Positions 1 to 5,962 of a stretch of 6,825 nucleotides of DNA are shown in pieces. The notes below the pieces were generated by a model, which was not told where the DNA came from, searched no databases, and was given only the letters and a program-made list of their open reading frames with translations. Numbering within the stretch: position 1 is the first letter of the stretch; every line of letters starts with the position of its first letter. The position numbers and the translations under genes were made by a program. The stretch covers positions 1 to 6,825 of the forward strand of contig CAKPPS010000044.1 in NCBI GenBank assembly GCA_934177795.1. Reading direction: 5' to 3'. The stretch is from an uncultured Clostridia bacterium. Its GTDB lineage: Bacteria > Bacillota > Clostridia > TANB77 > CAG-508.

Positions 1-88
1 TTATTACAGACTATTAGGCAGTTGGGATAAGACAAAAAATAATATATATCTACTAGAAAATCATCTTATTATTTTTTGTAAAATCTTA
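1..88. repeat. Direct repeat, left copy
   Basis: Bases 1-88 match 135-222 at a constant offset of 134. Over 1-77 only positions 18 (G against A) and 62 (C against T) differ; a further block of changes at 78-81 is followed by shared AATCTTA (82-88). By hand count about 82 of 88 bases agree. The match begins at the first base of the window, so the repeat may extend further left or belong to a longer series. The left copy has no coding sequence. It is either a copy of a small dispersed element or a duplication of the ackA 3' end with its downstream region. Confidence 0.85.
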
Positions 89-109
89 GGCACCTGCAAC
101 TAATAGTCT
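8..109. repeat. Long imperfect palindrome (MITE-like or large hairpin)
   Basis: Outer arms AGACTATTAG (8-17) and CTAATAGTCT (100-109) are perfectly inverted. Going inward, GCAG (18-21) faces CTGC (94-97), TAAGA (28-32) faces TCTTA (84-88), and ACAAAAAATAATA (32-44) faces TATTATTTTTTGT (67-79). About 22 bases (45-66) are left as loop. Small internal loops and bulges separate the stems. The fold is far larger than an ordinary terminator and has no open reading frame, which is the look of a miniature inverted-repeat element or a structured RNA. I do not recognise a named family. Confidence 0.6.
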
Positions 110-134
110 ATTTAAAATTGAACATAGTGAAATT

Positions 135-222
135 TTATTACAGACTATTAGACAGTTGGGATAAGACAAAAAATAATATATATCTACTAGAAAATTATCT
201 TATTATTTTTTTATTAATCTTA
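135..222. repeat. Direct repeat, right copy, overlapping the ackA 3' end
   Basis: This is the second copy of the sequence at 1-88. It covers the ackA stop codon (203-205) and its last few codons, so the end of the acetate kinase gene is itself part of the repeated sequence. Unlike the left copy it lacks the outer right arm, because ackA coding sequence occupies that place. Only the inner AT stem (168-178 with 201-211) can form here. Confidence 0.85.
166..213 (-). terminator. Possible weak AT-only terminator of pta-ackA
   Basis: On the minus strand the ackA stop is part of AAAAAATAATA (211-201), which can pair with TATTATTTTTT (178-168) across a loop of about 22 bases. The second arm ends in a run of T. 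The stem has no GC pair and the loop is long, so termination is plausible but weak; the same structure recurs in the left repeat copy. Confidence 0.3.
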
Positions 223-1396
223 AAGTTTCCTTTGCAATCATTAACTCCTCATTTGTTGGAACAACATATACACTAATTTTAGACTCATTAGAAGAAATCT
301 TTACCTCTTCTCCTCTAATCTTATTTTTTTCTTCATCTAATTTAACACCAAAAACTCCAAGTTGATCACAAATTGCCTTTCTAGAAATAGGCCCCTTTTC
401 TCCAACTCCAGCTGTAAAAGTAATTATATCCGTTCCTCCCATTGCAACCATACACTTTGCAATATATGAAGCAACAGAATAATGAAATACATCTAATGCA
501 AGTTGAGCATGATATCCACCAGCTAATGCCTCTGTTTCAATATCTCTAAAATCAACTGATACACTAGATATTCCATAAACACCAGACTCTTTGTTTAATA
601 TTTCTTCAATTTCATCAGCTGACAAATTTTCTTTTTTCATAAGATATGTAAGAATTGATGGATCCAAATCCCCTGATCTAGTTCCCATAACAATTCCACT
701 TAATGGTGTAAGCCCCATACTTGTTTCTACTGACTTTCCATTTTGAATAGCACAAACACTTGCACCTTGCCCTAAATGACAATTTATTATTTTTAAATCT
801 TTTATATCTTTGTTCTCTAATTCTGCAACTCTATTTGCAACATATTCATGTGAAGTACCATGAAATCCATATTTTCTTACTCCATATTTTTCATAATACT
901 CATATGGAATAGGATAAATATATCTTTCTTTAGGAATAGATTGATGGAAAGCCGTATCAAATACTGCTACCATTGGCATATTAGGTACAATCTTTTTACA
1001 AGCCTCTATTCCTAATATACACGATGGATTATGTATTGGAGCTAAACCATTACAACCTTTTATTTCATTTATTACTTCATCTGTTATTAATACAGAACTA
1101 TTAAATTTTTCTCCTCCATGTACAACTCTATGTCCTATTGCTGACAACTCATCCAAGCTTTTTAAAACTCCATAATGGTCATTTGTTAATCTATTCAAAA
1201 CAAATGCTATTGCTTTTTCGTGATTTTTAGCAGGATGTTCAAATTTATGTTTTTCTCCATTTACCTTATGTGTTAAAAAAGCATTTGGTTGACCAATTCT
1301 TTCAAAATATCCTTTTGCTAAAACCTTTTCTGTTTCCATATCAATTACTTGATATTTTAAAGATGAACTCCCTGAATTTAATACTAAAATCTTCAT
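203..1396 (-). CDS. ackA: Acetate kinase
   Basis: Acetate kinase (397 aa, normal family length) moves phosphate from acetyl phosphate to ADP, giving acetate and ATP, and works reversibly in the cytoplasm. It is an ASKHA-fold enzyme. The start signature LVLNSGSSSLKY carries N7. Compared with the Methanosarcina thermophila enzyme, the known active-site residues appear one position earlier: R90 in GHRVVHGG, H122, D147 in FDTAFH, F178-H179 in GFHGTSH, H207, R240 in GTRSGDLDPS and E383 in NEELMIA. The start is ATG at 1396-1394 behind a strong AAAGGAGG (1410-1403). It follows pta by 25 bp and is surely co-transcribed with it. Its last codons and stop lie within a direct repeat. The FTAGVGEKG motif varies slightly from the common FTAGIGEN. 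Confidence 0.98.
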   Translation of the reverse strand: MKILVLNSGSSSLKYQVIDMETEKVLAKGYFERIGQPNAFLTHKVNGEKHKFEHPAKNHEKAIAFVLNRLTNDHYGVLKSLDELSAIGHRVVHGGEKFNSSVLITDEVINEIKGCNGLAPIHNPSCILGIEACKKIVPNMPMVAVFDTAFHQSIPKERYIYPIPYEYYEKYGVRKYGFHGTSHEYVANRVAELENKDIKDLKIINCHLGQGASVCAIQNGKSVETSMGLTPLSGIVMGTRSGDLDPSILTYLMKKENLSADEIEEILNKESGVYGISSVSVDFRDIETEALAGGYHAQLALDVFHYSVASYIAKCMVAMGGTDIITFTAGVGEKGPISRKAICDQLGVFGVKLDEEKNKIRGEEVKISSNESKISVYVVPTNEELMIAKETLRLIKK

Positions 1397-1421
1397 TAAA
1401 TTCCTCCTTTAACATACAATA

Positions 1422-2423
1422 TTATTTTTGTGCTTGAACAGCAGTTATAGCAATTACACCAACTATATCTTCACTACTACATCCTCTTGACAAATCATTT
1501 ACAGGTCTTGCTATACCTTGGCAAAGAGGGCCATATGCCTCTGCCTTTGCTAATCTCTGTACTAATTTATATCCAATATTTCCAGCACCTAAATCTGGAA
1601 ATATTAAAGTATTAGCTTTTCCTTCAACTGGACTTCCTGGTGCTTTCATTTTTGCAATTTCTGGAACTATTGCAGCATCTAATTGTAATTCTCCATCAAT
1701 TATTAAATTTGGATCTTTTTGTTTTACTAATTCTGTTGCATTTATCATTTTTTCTGTATCCTCTGATTTTGCACTTCCATATGTAGAATATGAAAGCATT
1801 GCAATTTTTGCATCTTTTCCTATTAATTGTTTAAAACTTTTACTTGAAGATATTGCAATTTCTGATAAAGCTTCACTATCTGGTTTTTCATTTAATCCAC
1901 TATCAGCAAATATAAATACTCCATTTTCTCCATACTCACAATTAGGAACAACCATTACAAAAAATGCTGATACAATTTTTGTTCCTTCTGCTGTTTTTAA
2001 TATTTGTAATGCAGGTCTTAAAGTATCTGCTGTTGAATGTGCAGCACCTGATACTAAACCATCTGCTCCTTCTGAATTCAATTTTACCATAAGCATTCCA
2101 TAATATACTGGATCTAACACTAATTTTTTAGCTTTTTCTATTGTCATTCCTTTTCTTTGTCTTAATTCGTATAAACAATTTACAAATTCTTCATATTTAT
2201 CAGAATCAAAAGGATCTTCTATTTTTGCTTTTGATATATCTAAATTATTTTCTTCTGCTTTTTTTAATATTTCTTTTTTATTTCCTACTAAAATAATATT
2301 AGCAAAACCTTCCTTTAAAACCGTAGCAGTTGCTTTTAGTACTCTTACATCTGTTGCTTCTGGCAATACTATTGTTTTAATATCTGATTTTGCTCTTTGT
2401 TTTATTTCATCTATAAAAGCCAT
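1422..2423 (-). CDS. pta: Phosphate acetyltransferase
   Basis: Phosphotransacetylase (333 aa, the short single-domain form without the N-terminal regulatory part of the enterobacterial enzyme) converts acetyl-CoA and phosphate to acetyl phosphate and CoA, feeding acetate kinase. Recognisable blocks are LPEATDVRVLKA (20-31), SGAAHSTADTLRPAL (125-139), GELQLDAAIVP (244-254), FPDLGAGNIGYKLVQRLA (275-292) and GIARPVNDLSRGCS (303-316). Residues known from the Methanosarcina thermophila enzyme all appear with a constant shift of three: R90, R136, C162, S312, R313 and D319, so it should be active. ATG at 2423-2421 has AAGGAGG about 7 bases upstream. Gene order pta then ackA is the usual one in Clostridia. 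Confidence 0.98.
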   Translation of the reverse strand: MAFIDEIKQRAKSDIKTIVLPEATDVRVLKATATVLKEGFANIILVGNKKEILKKAEENNLDISKAKIEDPFDSDKYEEFVNCLYELRQRKGMTIEKAKKLVLDPVYYGMLMVKLNSEGADGLVSGAAHSTADTLRPALQILKTAEGTKIVSAFFVMVVPNCEYGENGVFIFADSGLNEKPDSEALSEIAISSSKSFKQLIGKDAKIAMLSYSTYGSAKSEDTEKMINATELVKQKDPNLIIDGELQLDAAIVPEIAKMKAPGSPVEGKANTLIFPDLGAGNIGYKLVQRLAKAEAYGPLCQGIARPVNDLSRGCSSEDIVGVIAITAVQAQK

Positions 2424-2451
2424 TTAACTTCCTCCTTAAAAATATGTTTAT

Positions 2452-2480
2452 ATTATATAAATAAAAAGCAAAAAGCACAA
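2452..2480 (-). promoter_or_regulatory. Putative sigma-A promoter of pta-ackA
   Basis: Read on the minus strand there is TTGTGC (2480-2475), a 17-base spacer and a perfect TATAAT (2457-2452). Transcription would start near 2445, leaving a leader of about 20 bases that contains the pta ribosome binding site. It lies downstream of the terminator of the preceding operon, where a promoter is needed. The -35 matches consensus only in TTG, and AT-rich DNA gives chance TATAAT matches. Confidence 0.55.
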
Positions 2481-2490
2481 GGCTTTTTGC
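2468..2490 (-). promoter_or_regulatory. Perfect inverted repeat over the pta -35 region (operator or second terminator)
   Basis: GCAAAAAGC (2468-2476) and GCTTTTTGC (2482-2490) are perfect inverted repeats of 9 bp around a 5-base loop. On the minus strand the hairpin is followed directly by TTTTTAT, as in an intrinsic terminator. It also covers the putative -35 and part of the spacer of the pta promoter, so it could be a repressor site. The sequence does not decide between these roles. Confidence 0.5.
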
Positions 2491-2498
2491 AAATTTTA

Positions 2499-2541
2499 AA
2501 AAAATAAGAAGTCCACTTTCAATGTGTACTTCTTATTTTTT
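2499..2541 (-). terminator. Rho-independent terminator of the sigma/anti-sigma unit
   Basis: A perfect 14-bp stem pairs 2499-2512 with 2528-2541, with three more pairs inside (2514-2516 with 2524-2526) and a 7-base apical loop. The arms end in six A on one side and six T on the other, so it could stop transcription from either strand. It lies 20 bases after the stop codon of the membrane protein gene, the place expected for the end of that unit. Confidence 0.85.
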
Positions 2542-2561
2542 AATTAACTAATTATAATATA

Positions 2562-3749
2562 TCATTTTTTTATAACATTATATGGATCATCAATTAAATT
2601 CTTTAATTGCATTTTAGCACCATAAAATCTAGAACCACCAATTATTTCTCCAGTAGTTGCATCTACGTAATAAACAAATCTTTCAGGAAAATCTTTATCA
2701 TACTTATAATAATCATAATAAAGAGTTACTTCCCAAACTTTTCTTACACGATTATCCACTTTATAAAATACAGCATCTTCTTTTATTTTATGTGTTCCAT
2801 TTTCCTCTACAGTAAAATTAATTATTCCTTTTTCATATTCTTCTATATTATTTTCTCTATATACAACTTCTGTGTTCATTTTATCAATTCCAAGTTCCGC
2901 ATCTGTTGATATTATATTATGTCTTGTTTCTATTTGTTTATCTTTTTCTACTGCGATTTTAATAGCTTCTTCTTTAGAAATCTTTTGATCATTATTTTCA
3001 TATTTATAATTTTCAAAATTCAAACTATACAAACCATTTATTTTTGGAATCCATCCAATGCTTATCTTCTCACAGTTATTTAACAAATCATCATATTTCT
3101 TGTAAAAATCAGCATACCAAATATAAGCATCTTCATCTTTTTCAGCATTTCTCTTTAATGATACTAATTCATATTCATCATCATTATTATTAGGATTATA
3201 TTTTGCTAACAATTCTTTTGCAGTCTTTCTGGCTTCTTCTCTAGTTATACCATAATTATAAGGAATCTTGTAATTACATGATGGAATATTTAGACTCTCA
3301 ATTTCGCCTTTACTATTGATACTCATAACTCCACTTTCAAACTTTATACTCCATTGAATTTCATCTTTATAAGCATTTTTTGTTAAAACTAATCCGTTTA
3401 TTTCTTTTTCTAATCCTATCTTTCTAAAATATTCAGTTGCTTTATTTTTGGCTTCTTCTTCACTAATTGCCTCTTTCTTTTCTTGTTCAGTTATTTCATA
3501 AGAAAATTTATAAGTTTCTGGTTGTTTCCATATATTTTCATAAGTTTTTGTTGCTGCAAATGCAACACCAGACCCTAATAATAAACTTATTGCAACTATA
3601 ATTGATTTTTTTATTGCTTTAGCTTTCATTATCCATTTCCTACTTTCTTTTGATTTTGGAGAAAAATTCTTTATAGCATTAGTAAAAGAATTAGGAACTA
3701 CTTGTTCATTATTTTTAAAATCATGTAAAAATTCATCCAGATTTTTCAT
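2562..3749 (-). CDS. Membrane-anchored PepSY/YcdB-like protein, probable anti-sigma factor
   Basis: This 395-aa protein has about 47 cytoplasmic N-terminal residues, one hydrophobic segment near 49-66 (SIIVAISLLLGSGVAFAA) preceded by lysines, and a large lysine/glutamate-rich outer part. The outer part shows three related segments opening with ISEEEAKNKA (95-104), ITREEARKTA (168-177) and ISKEEAIKIA (257-266). It closes with FVYYVDATTGEIIGG (358-372), the typical strand-turn end of PepSY-type domains. PepSY/YcdB domains are thought to bind or inhibit partner proteins outside the membrane. The start follows the ECF sigma stop codon by one base and its ribosome binding site AAAGGAG lies in the last sigma codons, so translation is probably coupled. 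From this context I infer that the N-terminal tail binds the sigma factor and the outer part senses the envelope. No zinc-finger (HxxxCxxC) anti-sigma motif is present. Function is inferred, not proven. Confidence 0.7.
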   Translation of the reverse strand: MKNLDEFLHDFKNNEQVVPNSFTNAIKNFSPKSKESRKWIMKAKAIKKSIIVAISLLLGSGVAFAATKTYENIWKQPETYKFSYEITEQEKKEAISEEEAKNKATEYFRKIGLEKEINGLVLTKNAYKDEIQWSIKFESGVMSINSKGEIESLNIPSCNYKIPYNYGITREEARKTAKELLAKYNPNNNDDEYELVSLKRNAEKDEDAYIWYADFYKKYDDLLNNCEKISIGWIPKINGLYSLNFENYKYENNDQKISKEEAIKIAVEKDKQIETRHNIISTDAELGIDKMNTEVVYRENNIEEYEKGIINFTVEENGTHKIKEDAVFYKVDNRVRKVWEVTLYYDYYKYDKDFPERFVYYVDATTGEIIGGSRFYGAKMQLKNLIDDPYNVIKK

Positions 3750-3750
3750 T

Positions 3751-4272
3751 TTAATAAAATTCTCCTTTATACTTTTCTTTTATTTTTATTTTGGTTCGTG
3801 ATATTTTACTACATATTGTTCCTTCTCTTTTGTTTAATATTTTTGAAATTTCTTTGGTTGTATAGCCTAAATAATAGTAAAGTGTTAAAATTGTTCTTTC
3901 TTCTTCATTTAAAAACGAAATAAAATCTTCAAATTCGATATTTGATAAATCAATTCCAACACTACTAATTTTCTTAATTTCTTCATTCTCATCAATAGAT
4001 TTAAGTTTTTTCCTTTTATAAAATTTATTACAATTATTAATAAGAATTCTTATTACCCATGTTTTAAAAAAATTATTTTTTTTTAATTTTTTTATATTAA
4101 AAAACGCTATCATCATTGTTTCTTGAATTATATCATCAATATCATTTTCATCATTAATTTTACTTTTTGCTATACAATATAAATCTTTTTCAATATTTAA
4201 TATTAAATTAGTAAATGCATCACTATCTCCATTTTTTGCTTTTTCTACAAGTTCCTCCACATTTTCCTCCAT
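3751..4272 (-). CDS. ECF-type RNA polymerase sigma-70 factor
   Basis: A small sigma factor of 173 aa, normal for the extracytoplasmic-function group, that would direct RNA polymerase to a specific set of promoters. Region 2 spans roughly residues 18-88, with DIDDIIQETMMIAF (44-57) and the promoter-melting/-10 segment FFKTWVIRILINNCNKFYKRKK. Region 4 spans about 118-168, with LNEEERTILTLYYYLGYTTKEISKIL as the -35-binding helix-turn-helix part. No extra C-terminal domain is present. The start is uncertain: the ATG at 4272-4270 has no ribosome binding site before it, whereas GTG four codons later (4260-4258) has GGAGG five bases upstream and gives the usual beginning (M)EELVEKAKNGDSDAF. It is followed after one base by its likely anti-sigma gene. 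Its target promoters are not identifiable here. Confidence 0.92.
   Translation of the reverse strand: MEENVEELVEKAKNGDSDAFTNLILNIEKDLYCIAKSKINDENDIDDIIQETMMIAFFNIKKLKKNNFFKTWVIRILINNCNKFYKRKKLKSIDENEEIKKISSVGIDLSNIEFEDFISFLNEEERTILTLYYYLGYTTKEISKILNKREGTICSKISRTKIKIKEKYKGEFY
4258..4270 (-). promoter_or_regulatory. Ribosome binding site favouring the GTG start of the sigma factor
   Basis: GGAGG (4270-4266) lies inside the first codons of the longest frame and is followed by five bases and GTG (4260-4258). The upstream ATG at 4272 has only AT-rich sequence without purine-rich motif before it. The GTG is therefore the better-supported start, giving a 169-aa protein. Confidence 0.6.
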
Positions 4273-4307
4273 TATATCTATAGTACTTTAGACATCATAT
4301 ATTAGAT

Positions 4308-4316
4308 ATTATAACA
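4308..4316 (-). promoter_or_regulatory. Putative extended -10 promoter of the sigma/anti-sigma unit
   Basis: TGTTATAAT (4316-4308) is a perfect extended -10 box (TGnTATAAT). The hexamer 17 bases upstream, TTAATG (4336-4331), is a poor -35, which is tolerated with an extended -10. It lies between the preceding terminator and the sigma gene, with a leader of about 30 to 40 bases. I saw no clear ECF-type promoter (AAC-type -35), so autoregulation by this sigma factor is not supported by sequence alone. Confidence 0.45.
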
Positions 4317-4350
4317 TAACTATTTTCTTGCATTAATTTTAATTTATTAT

Positions 4351-4380
4351 AAAAAATGAACAAGTATTATTACTTGCTCA
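4351..4380 (-). terminator. Rho-independent terminator of the five-gene operon
   Basis: Read on the minus strand TGAGCAAGTA (4380-4371) pairs with TACTTGTTCA (4366-4357) around an ATAA loop, and six T follow (4356-4351). One pair is a G-U wobble that exists only in the minus-strand transcript (it would be A-C on the other), which supports the direction. It lies 18 bases after the stop codon of the small membrane protein. Confidence 0.85.
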
Positions 4381-4398
4381 TTAAATTATAATTTATTA

Positions 4399-4719
4399 TT
4401 ACTTTTGATATTTTTCTGGTGCTATAGATATATCTCTTATCATATCTCCATTAATCAAACGAATTTTATTTTTTTCTTCAATCTTTATCCAATTTTCTTC
4501 TACTGCAACTATTTTACCTTGTACTCCAAAAGACTCATTAAATAATACGATTGTACATACTTTTCCTATAAATTCTTTAATCAATTCTTGTGGCATTTTT
4601 CTTTTCCTTCCTTTCTTTTTTCTCTCAATTATTTCTAAATACAATTTATTTCTTCTTGGTATTATTATACAACAAAATAATATAATAATCCAAAGCAACA
4701 AATAATCTATTTTTAACAC
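4399..4719 (-). CDS. Small membrane-anchored protein with a C-terminal beta-type (DUF6897/Sm-like) domain
   Basis: The longest frame (106 aa) has a strongly hydrophobic stretch (residues 7-21, LLLWIIILFCCIIIP), a very basic linker (ERKKKGRKRK, 32-41) and a compact C-terminal part of about 65 residues beginning MPQELIKEFIGK. This part, with alternating hydrophobic residues (CTIVLFNESFGVQGKIVAVE, then WIKIE and IRLINGDMIRDI), looks like a small beta barrel. It resembles clostridial DUF6897-type or Sm-like proteins; I hold this assignment loosely. The start is a problem: GTG at 4719 lies inside the ribosome binding site AAGGAGGTG. The codon at the right distance is ATA (4710-4708), where an ATG would give MDYLLLW. 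An internal ATG (4596-4594, M42) has its own GGAAGG site, so a soluble 65-aa form is possible. Last gene of the operon; function unknown. Confidence 0.7.
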   Translation of the reverse strand: MLKIDYLLLWIIILFCCIIIPRRNKLYLEIIERKKKGRKRKMPQELIKEFIGKVCTIVLFNESFGVQGKIVAVEENWIKIEEKNKIRLINGDMIRDISIAPEKYQK

Positions 4720-4725
4720 CTCCTT
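4717..4725 (-). promoter_or_regulatory. Perfect ribosome binding site that excludes the GTG start
   Basis: AAGGAGGTG (4725-4717) is fully complementary to the 3' end of 16S rRNA. The GTG that opens the longest frame of the small membrane protein is its last three bases, so it cannot be used with this site. Eight bases after GGAGG comes ATA (4710-4708), in frame. Confidence 0.65.
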
Positions 4726-4763
4726 AAATATCAGCCCATTAAATTTGTTAAATTATAAACTTA

Positions 4764-5348
4764 CTATTTTTTATAAAAATGGAAATCACAACAATCTCCG
4801 CCATAACCTAAAGTTTTTGTTCTCGTAAAACCTATTTTTTTAAGTCCACCATATGTAACATCATCAACATCACAAAATAAACGACATAAATCTGCACAAC
4901 CATTTTCTACGCAGGCTGTATGCCAAAGACATCTTTTAATAGTCACATCATAATAATCCTTATCATGTTTTTGCACACTTTCTTGTAAATCAGTTGTACG
5001 CATAATTTTAAGAAATATCTTGCTGTAAATTGAATAAAATCCAGGTATTAACTCCATTTTTGCAGTAGAAGAATGTTTTTTTATTGCAACTTTATCAATC
5101 ATATATTTTCGCATATATTTATATACATCTTCTTCTGAGAAATCATTTTTTAACAAAGCTTTATACAATGCTATACGAGGAAGAATTGTTTGAATAAGTG
5201 TTTTTGTTTGATTTCTTGACTTGTCCTTTGTGTTTTTTATAAGTTCATTAAGTATTATCTCTTGCTTATTAAATAATTCATTTCCATTATTCGCTCCAAA
5301 TTCTTCTATTAAAAATATTTTTATTTGTTTCTGTTGTTTTATATTCAT
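4764..5348 (-). CDS. L-2-amino-thiazoline-4-carboxylic acid hydrolase-family protein (paralog A)
   Basis: This 194-aa protein has a helical N-terminal half without clear motif and a C-terminal half matching the ATC hydrolase family (Pfam ATC_hydrolase). It shows C140, C159 followed by D162, the signature RTKTLGYGGDCCDF (176-189) and a total of seven cysteines after residue 139 (140, 146, 151, 155, 159, 186, 187). The founding member opens the thiazoline ring of ATC to N-carbamoyl-cysteine in bacterial cysteine production; most family members in Clostridia are uncharacterised, so the substrate here is unknown. No signal peptide or membrane segment, hence probably cytoplasmic. ATG at 5348-5346 has GGAG 11 bases upstream, a rather long spacing. 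It follows the acetyltransferase gene by 33 bp, and a second member of the same family lies on the other side of that gene. Confidence 0.8.
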   Translation of the reverse strand: MNIKQQKQIKIFLIEEFGANNGNELFNKQEIILNELIKNTKDKSRNQTKTLIQTILPRIALYKALLKNDFSEEDVYKYMRKYMIDKVAIKKHSSTAKMELIPGFYSIYSKIFLKIMRTTDLQESVQKHDKDYYDVTIKRCLWHTACVENGCADLCRLFCDVDDVTYGGLKKIGFTRTKTLGYGGDCCDFHFYKK

Positions 5349-5381
5349 ACTTATAATTTCTCCATAAATTACTACTTATTA

Positions 5382-5936
5382 TTATATTTCTTTTATAACT
5401 TTACAAGGATTCCCAACTGCTACACTATTTGATGGAATATCTTTATTTACAACACTTCCTGCACCTATTACAACATTATCTCCAATAGTTACTCCAGGAA
5501 GTACATTTACATTTCCACCAATCCATACATTATTTCCTACTTTAATAGGTTTGGCATATTCTAATCCTTTATTTCTAGTTTCATAATCTAATGGGTGTCC
5601 TGCCGTATAAAAGCCACAATTAGGTGCAATAAAAACGTTATCACCAAATTCTACTTTTTCCCCATCTAATATTATACAATTATGATTCATATAAAAATTT
5701 TCTCCTACAAAAATGTTATAACCATAATCACACCAAAAGTTCTGTTCAACAATTATTTGCTTTCCAGTTTTTGCAAATAATTTTTTAATTACTTTGTCTC
5801 TACTTTCAATATTTGATGGTTTTAGATTATTATATTCAAAGCAAACATCTTTAGCCTTATATCTATCTTTTATTAATTCTTTATCATAATTGGCATCATA
5901 TAATTCTCCTGCCAACATCTTATCTTTTTCTGACAT
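5382..5936 (-). CDS. Sugar O-acetyltransferase (maltose/galactoside acetyltransferase type)
   Basis: A left-handed beta-helix acetyltransferase of 184 aa, the usual length of Maa/LacA-type enzymes, transferring acetyl from acetyl-CoA to a hydroxyl of a sugar. The N-terminal maltose-acetyltransferase segment spans about residues 3-55 (KDKMLAGELYDANYDKEL). The hexapeptide-repeat coil follows, with NFYMNHNCIILD (80-91), catalytic H114 in YTAGHPLDYETRNKG (110-124), and the late repeats VWIGGNVNVLPGVTIGDNVVIGAGSVV, ending in AVGNPCKVIKEI. All family landmarks are present, so activity is expected; these enzymes form trimers in the cytoplasm. ATG at 5936-5934 has AGGAG seven bases upstream. It lies between two ATC hydrolase-family genes with gaps of 26 and 33 bp, suggesting co-transcription. 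The natural acceptor cannot be told from sequence. Confidence 0.94.
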   Translation of the reverse strand: MSEKDKMLAGELYDANYDKELIKDRYKAKDVCFEYNNLKPSNIESRDKVIKKLFAKTGKQIIVEQNFWCDYGYNIFVGENFYMNHNCIILDGEKVEFGDNVFIAPNCGFYTAGHPLDYETRNKGLEYAKPIKVGNNVWIGGNVNVLPGVTIGDNVVIGAGSVVNKDIPSNSVAVGNPCKVIKEI

Positions 5937-5962
5937 AATTTTCTCCTATTATAACAGCAAAT

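Noticed and set aside
8..109. Riboswitch or T-box leader
   Set aside because: It lies downstream of ackA with no gene following it in the window, and none of the conserved motifs of known riboswitch classes was recognised.
1..222. CRISPR-like direct repeat with spacer
   Set aside because: Only two copies, a unit of about 88 bp and overlap with a coding sequence do not fit a CRISPR array.
2607..2909. Open frame of 100 codons on the plus strand
   Set aside because: It lies wholly inside the minus-strand membrane protein gene and its product is low-complexity (Ile/Phe/Tyr/Ser-rich), as expected from the reverse of an AT-rich gene rich in Lys and Glu codons.
4752..4757. TATAAT in the gap before the small membrane protein gene
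   Set aside because: The hexamer 17 to 18 bases upstream is all A/T without TTG, so an internal promoter is not supported.
5937..5960. TATAAT just before the sugar acetyltransferase gene (about 5947-5952)
   Set aside because: No -35 at a suitable distance, and transcription would begin at or inside the ribosome binding site; probably a chance match in AT-rich DNA.
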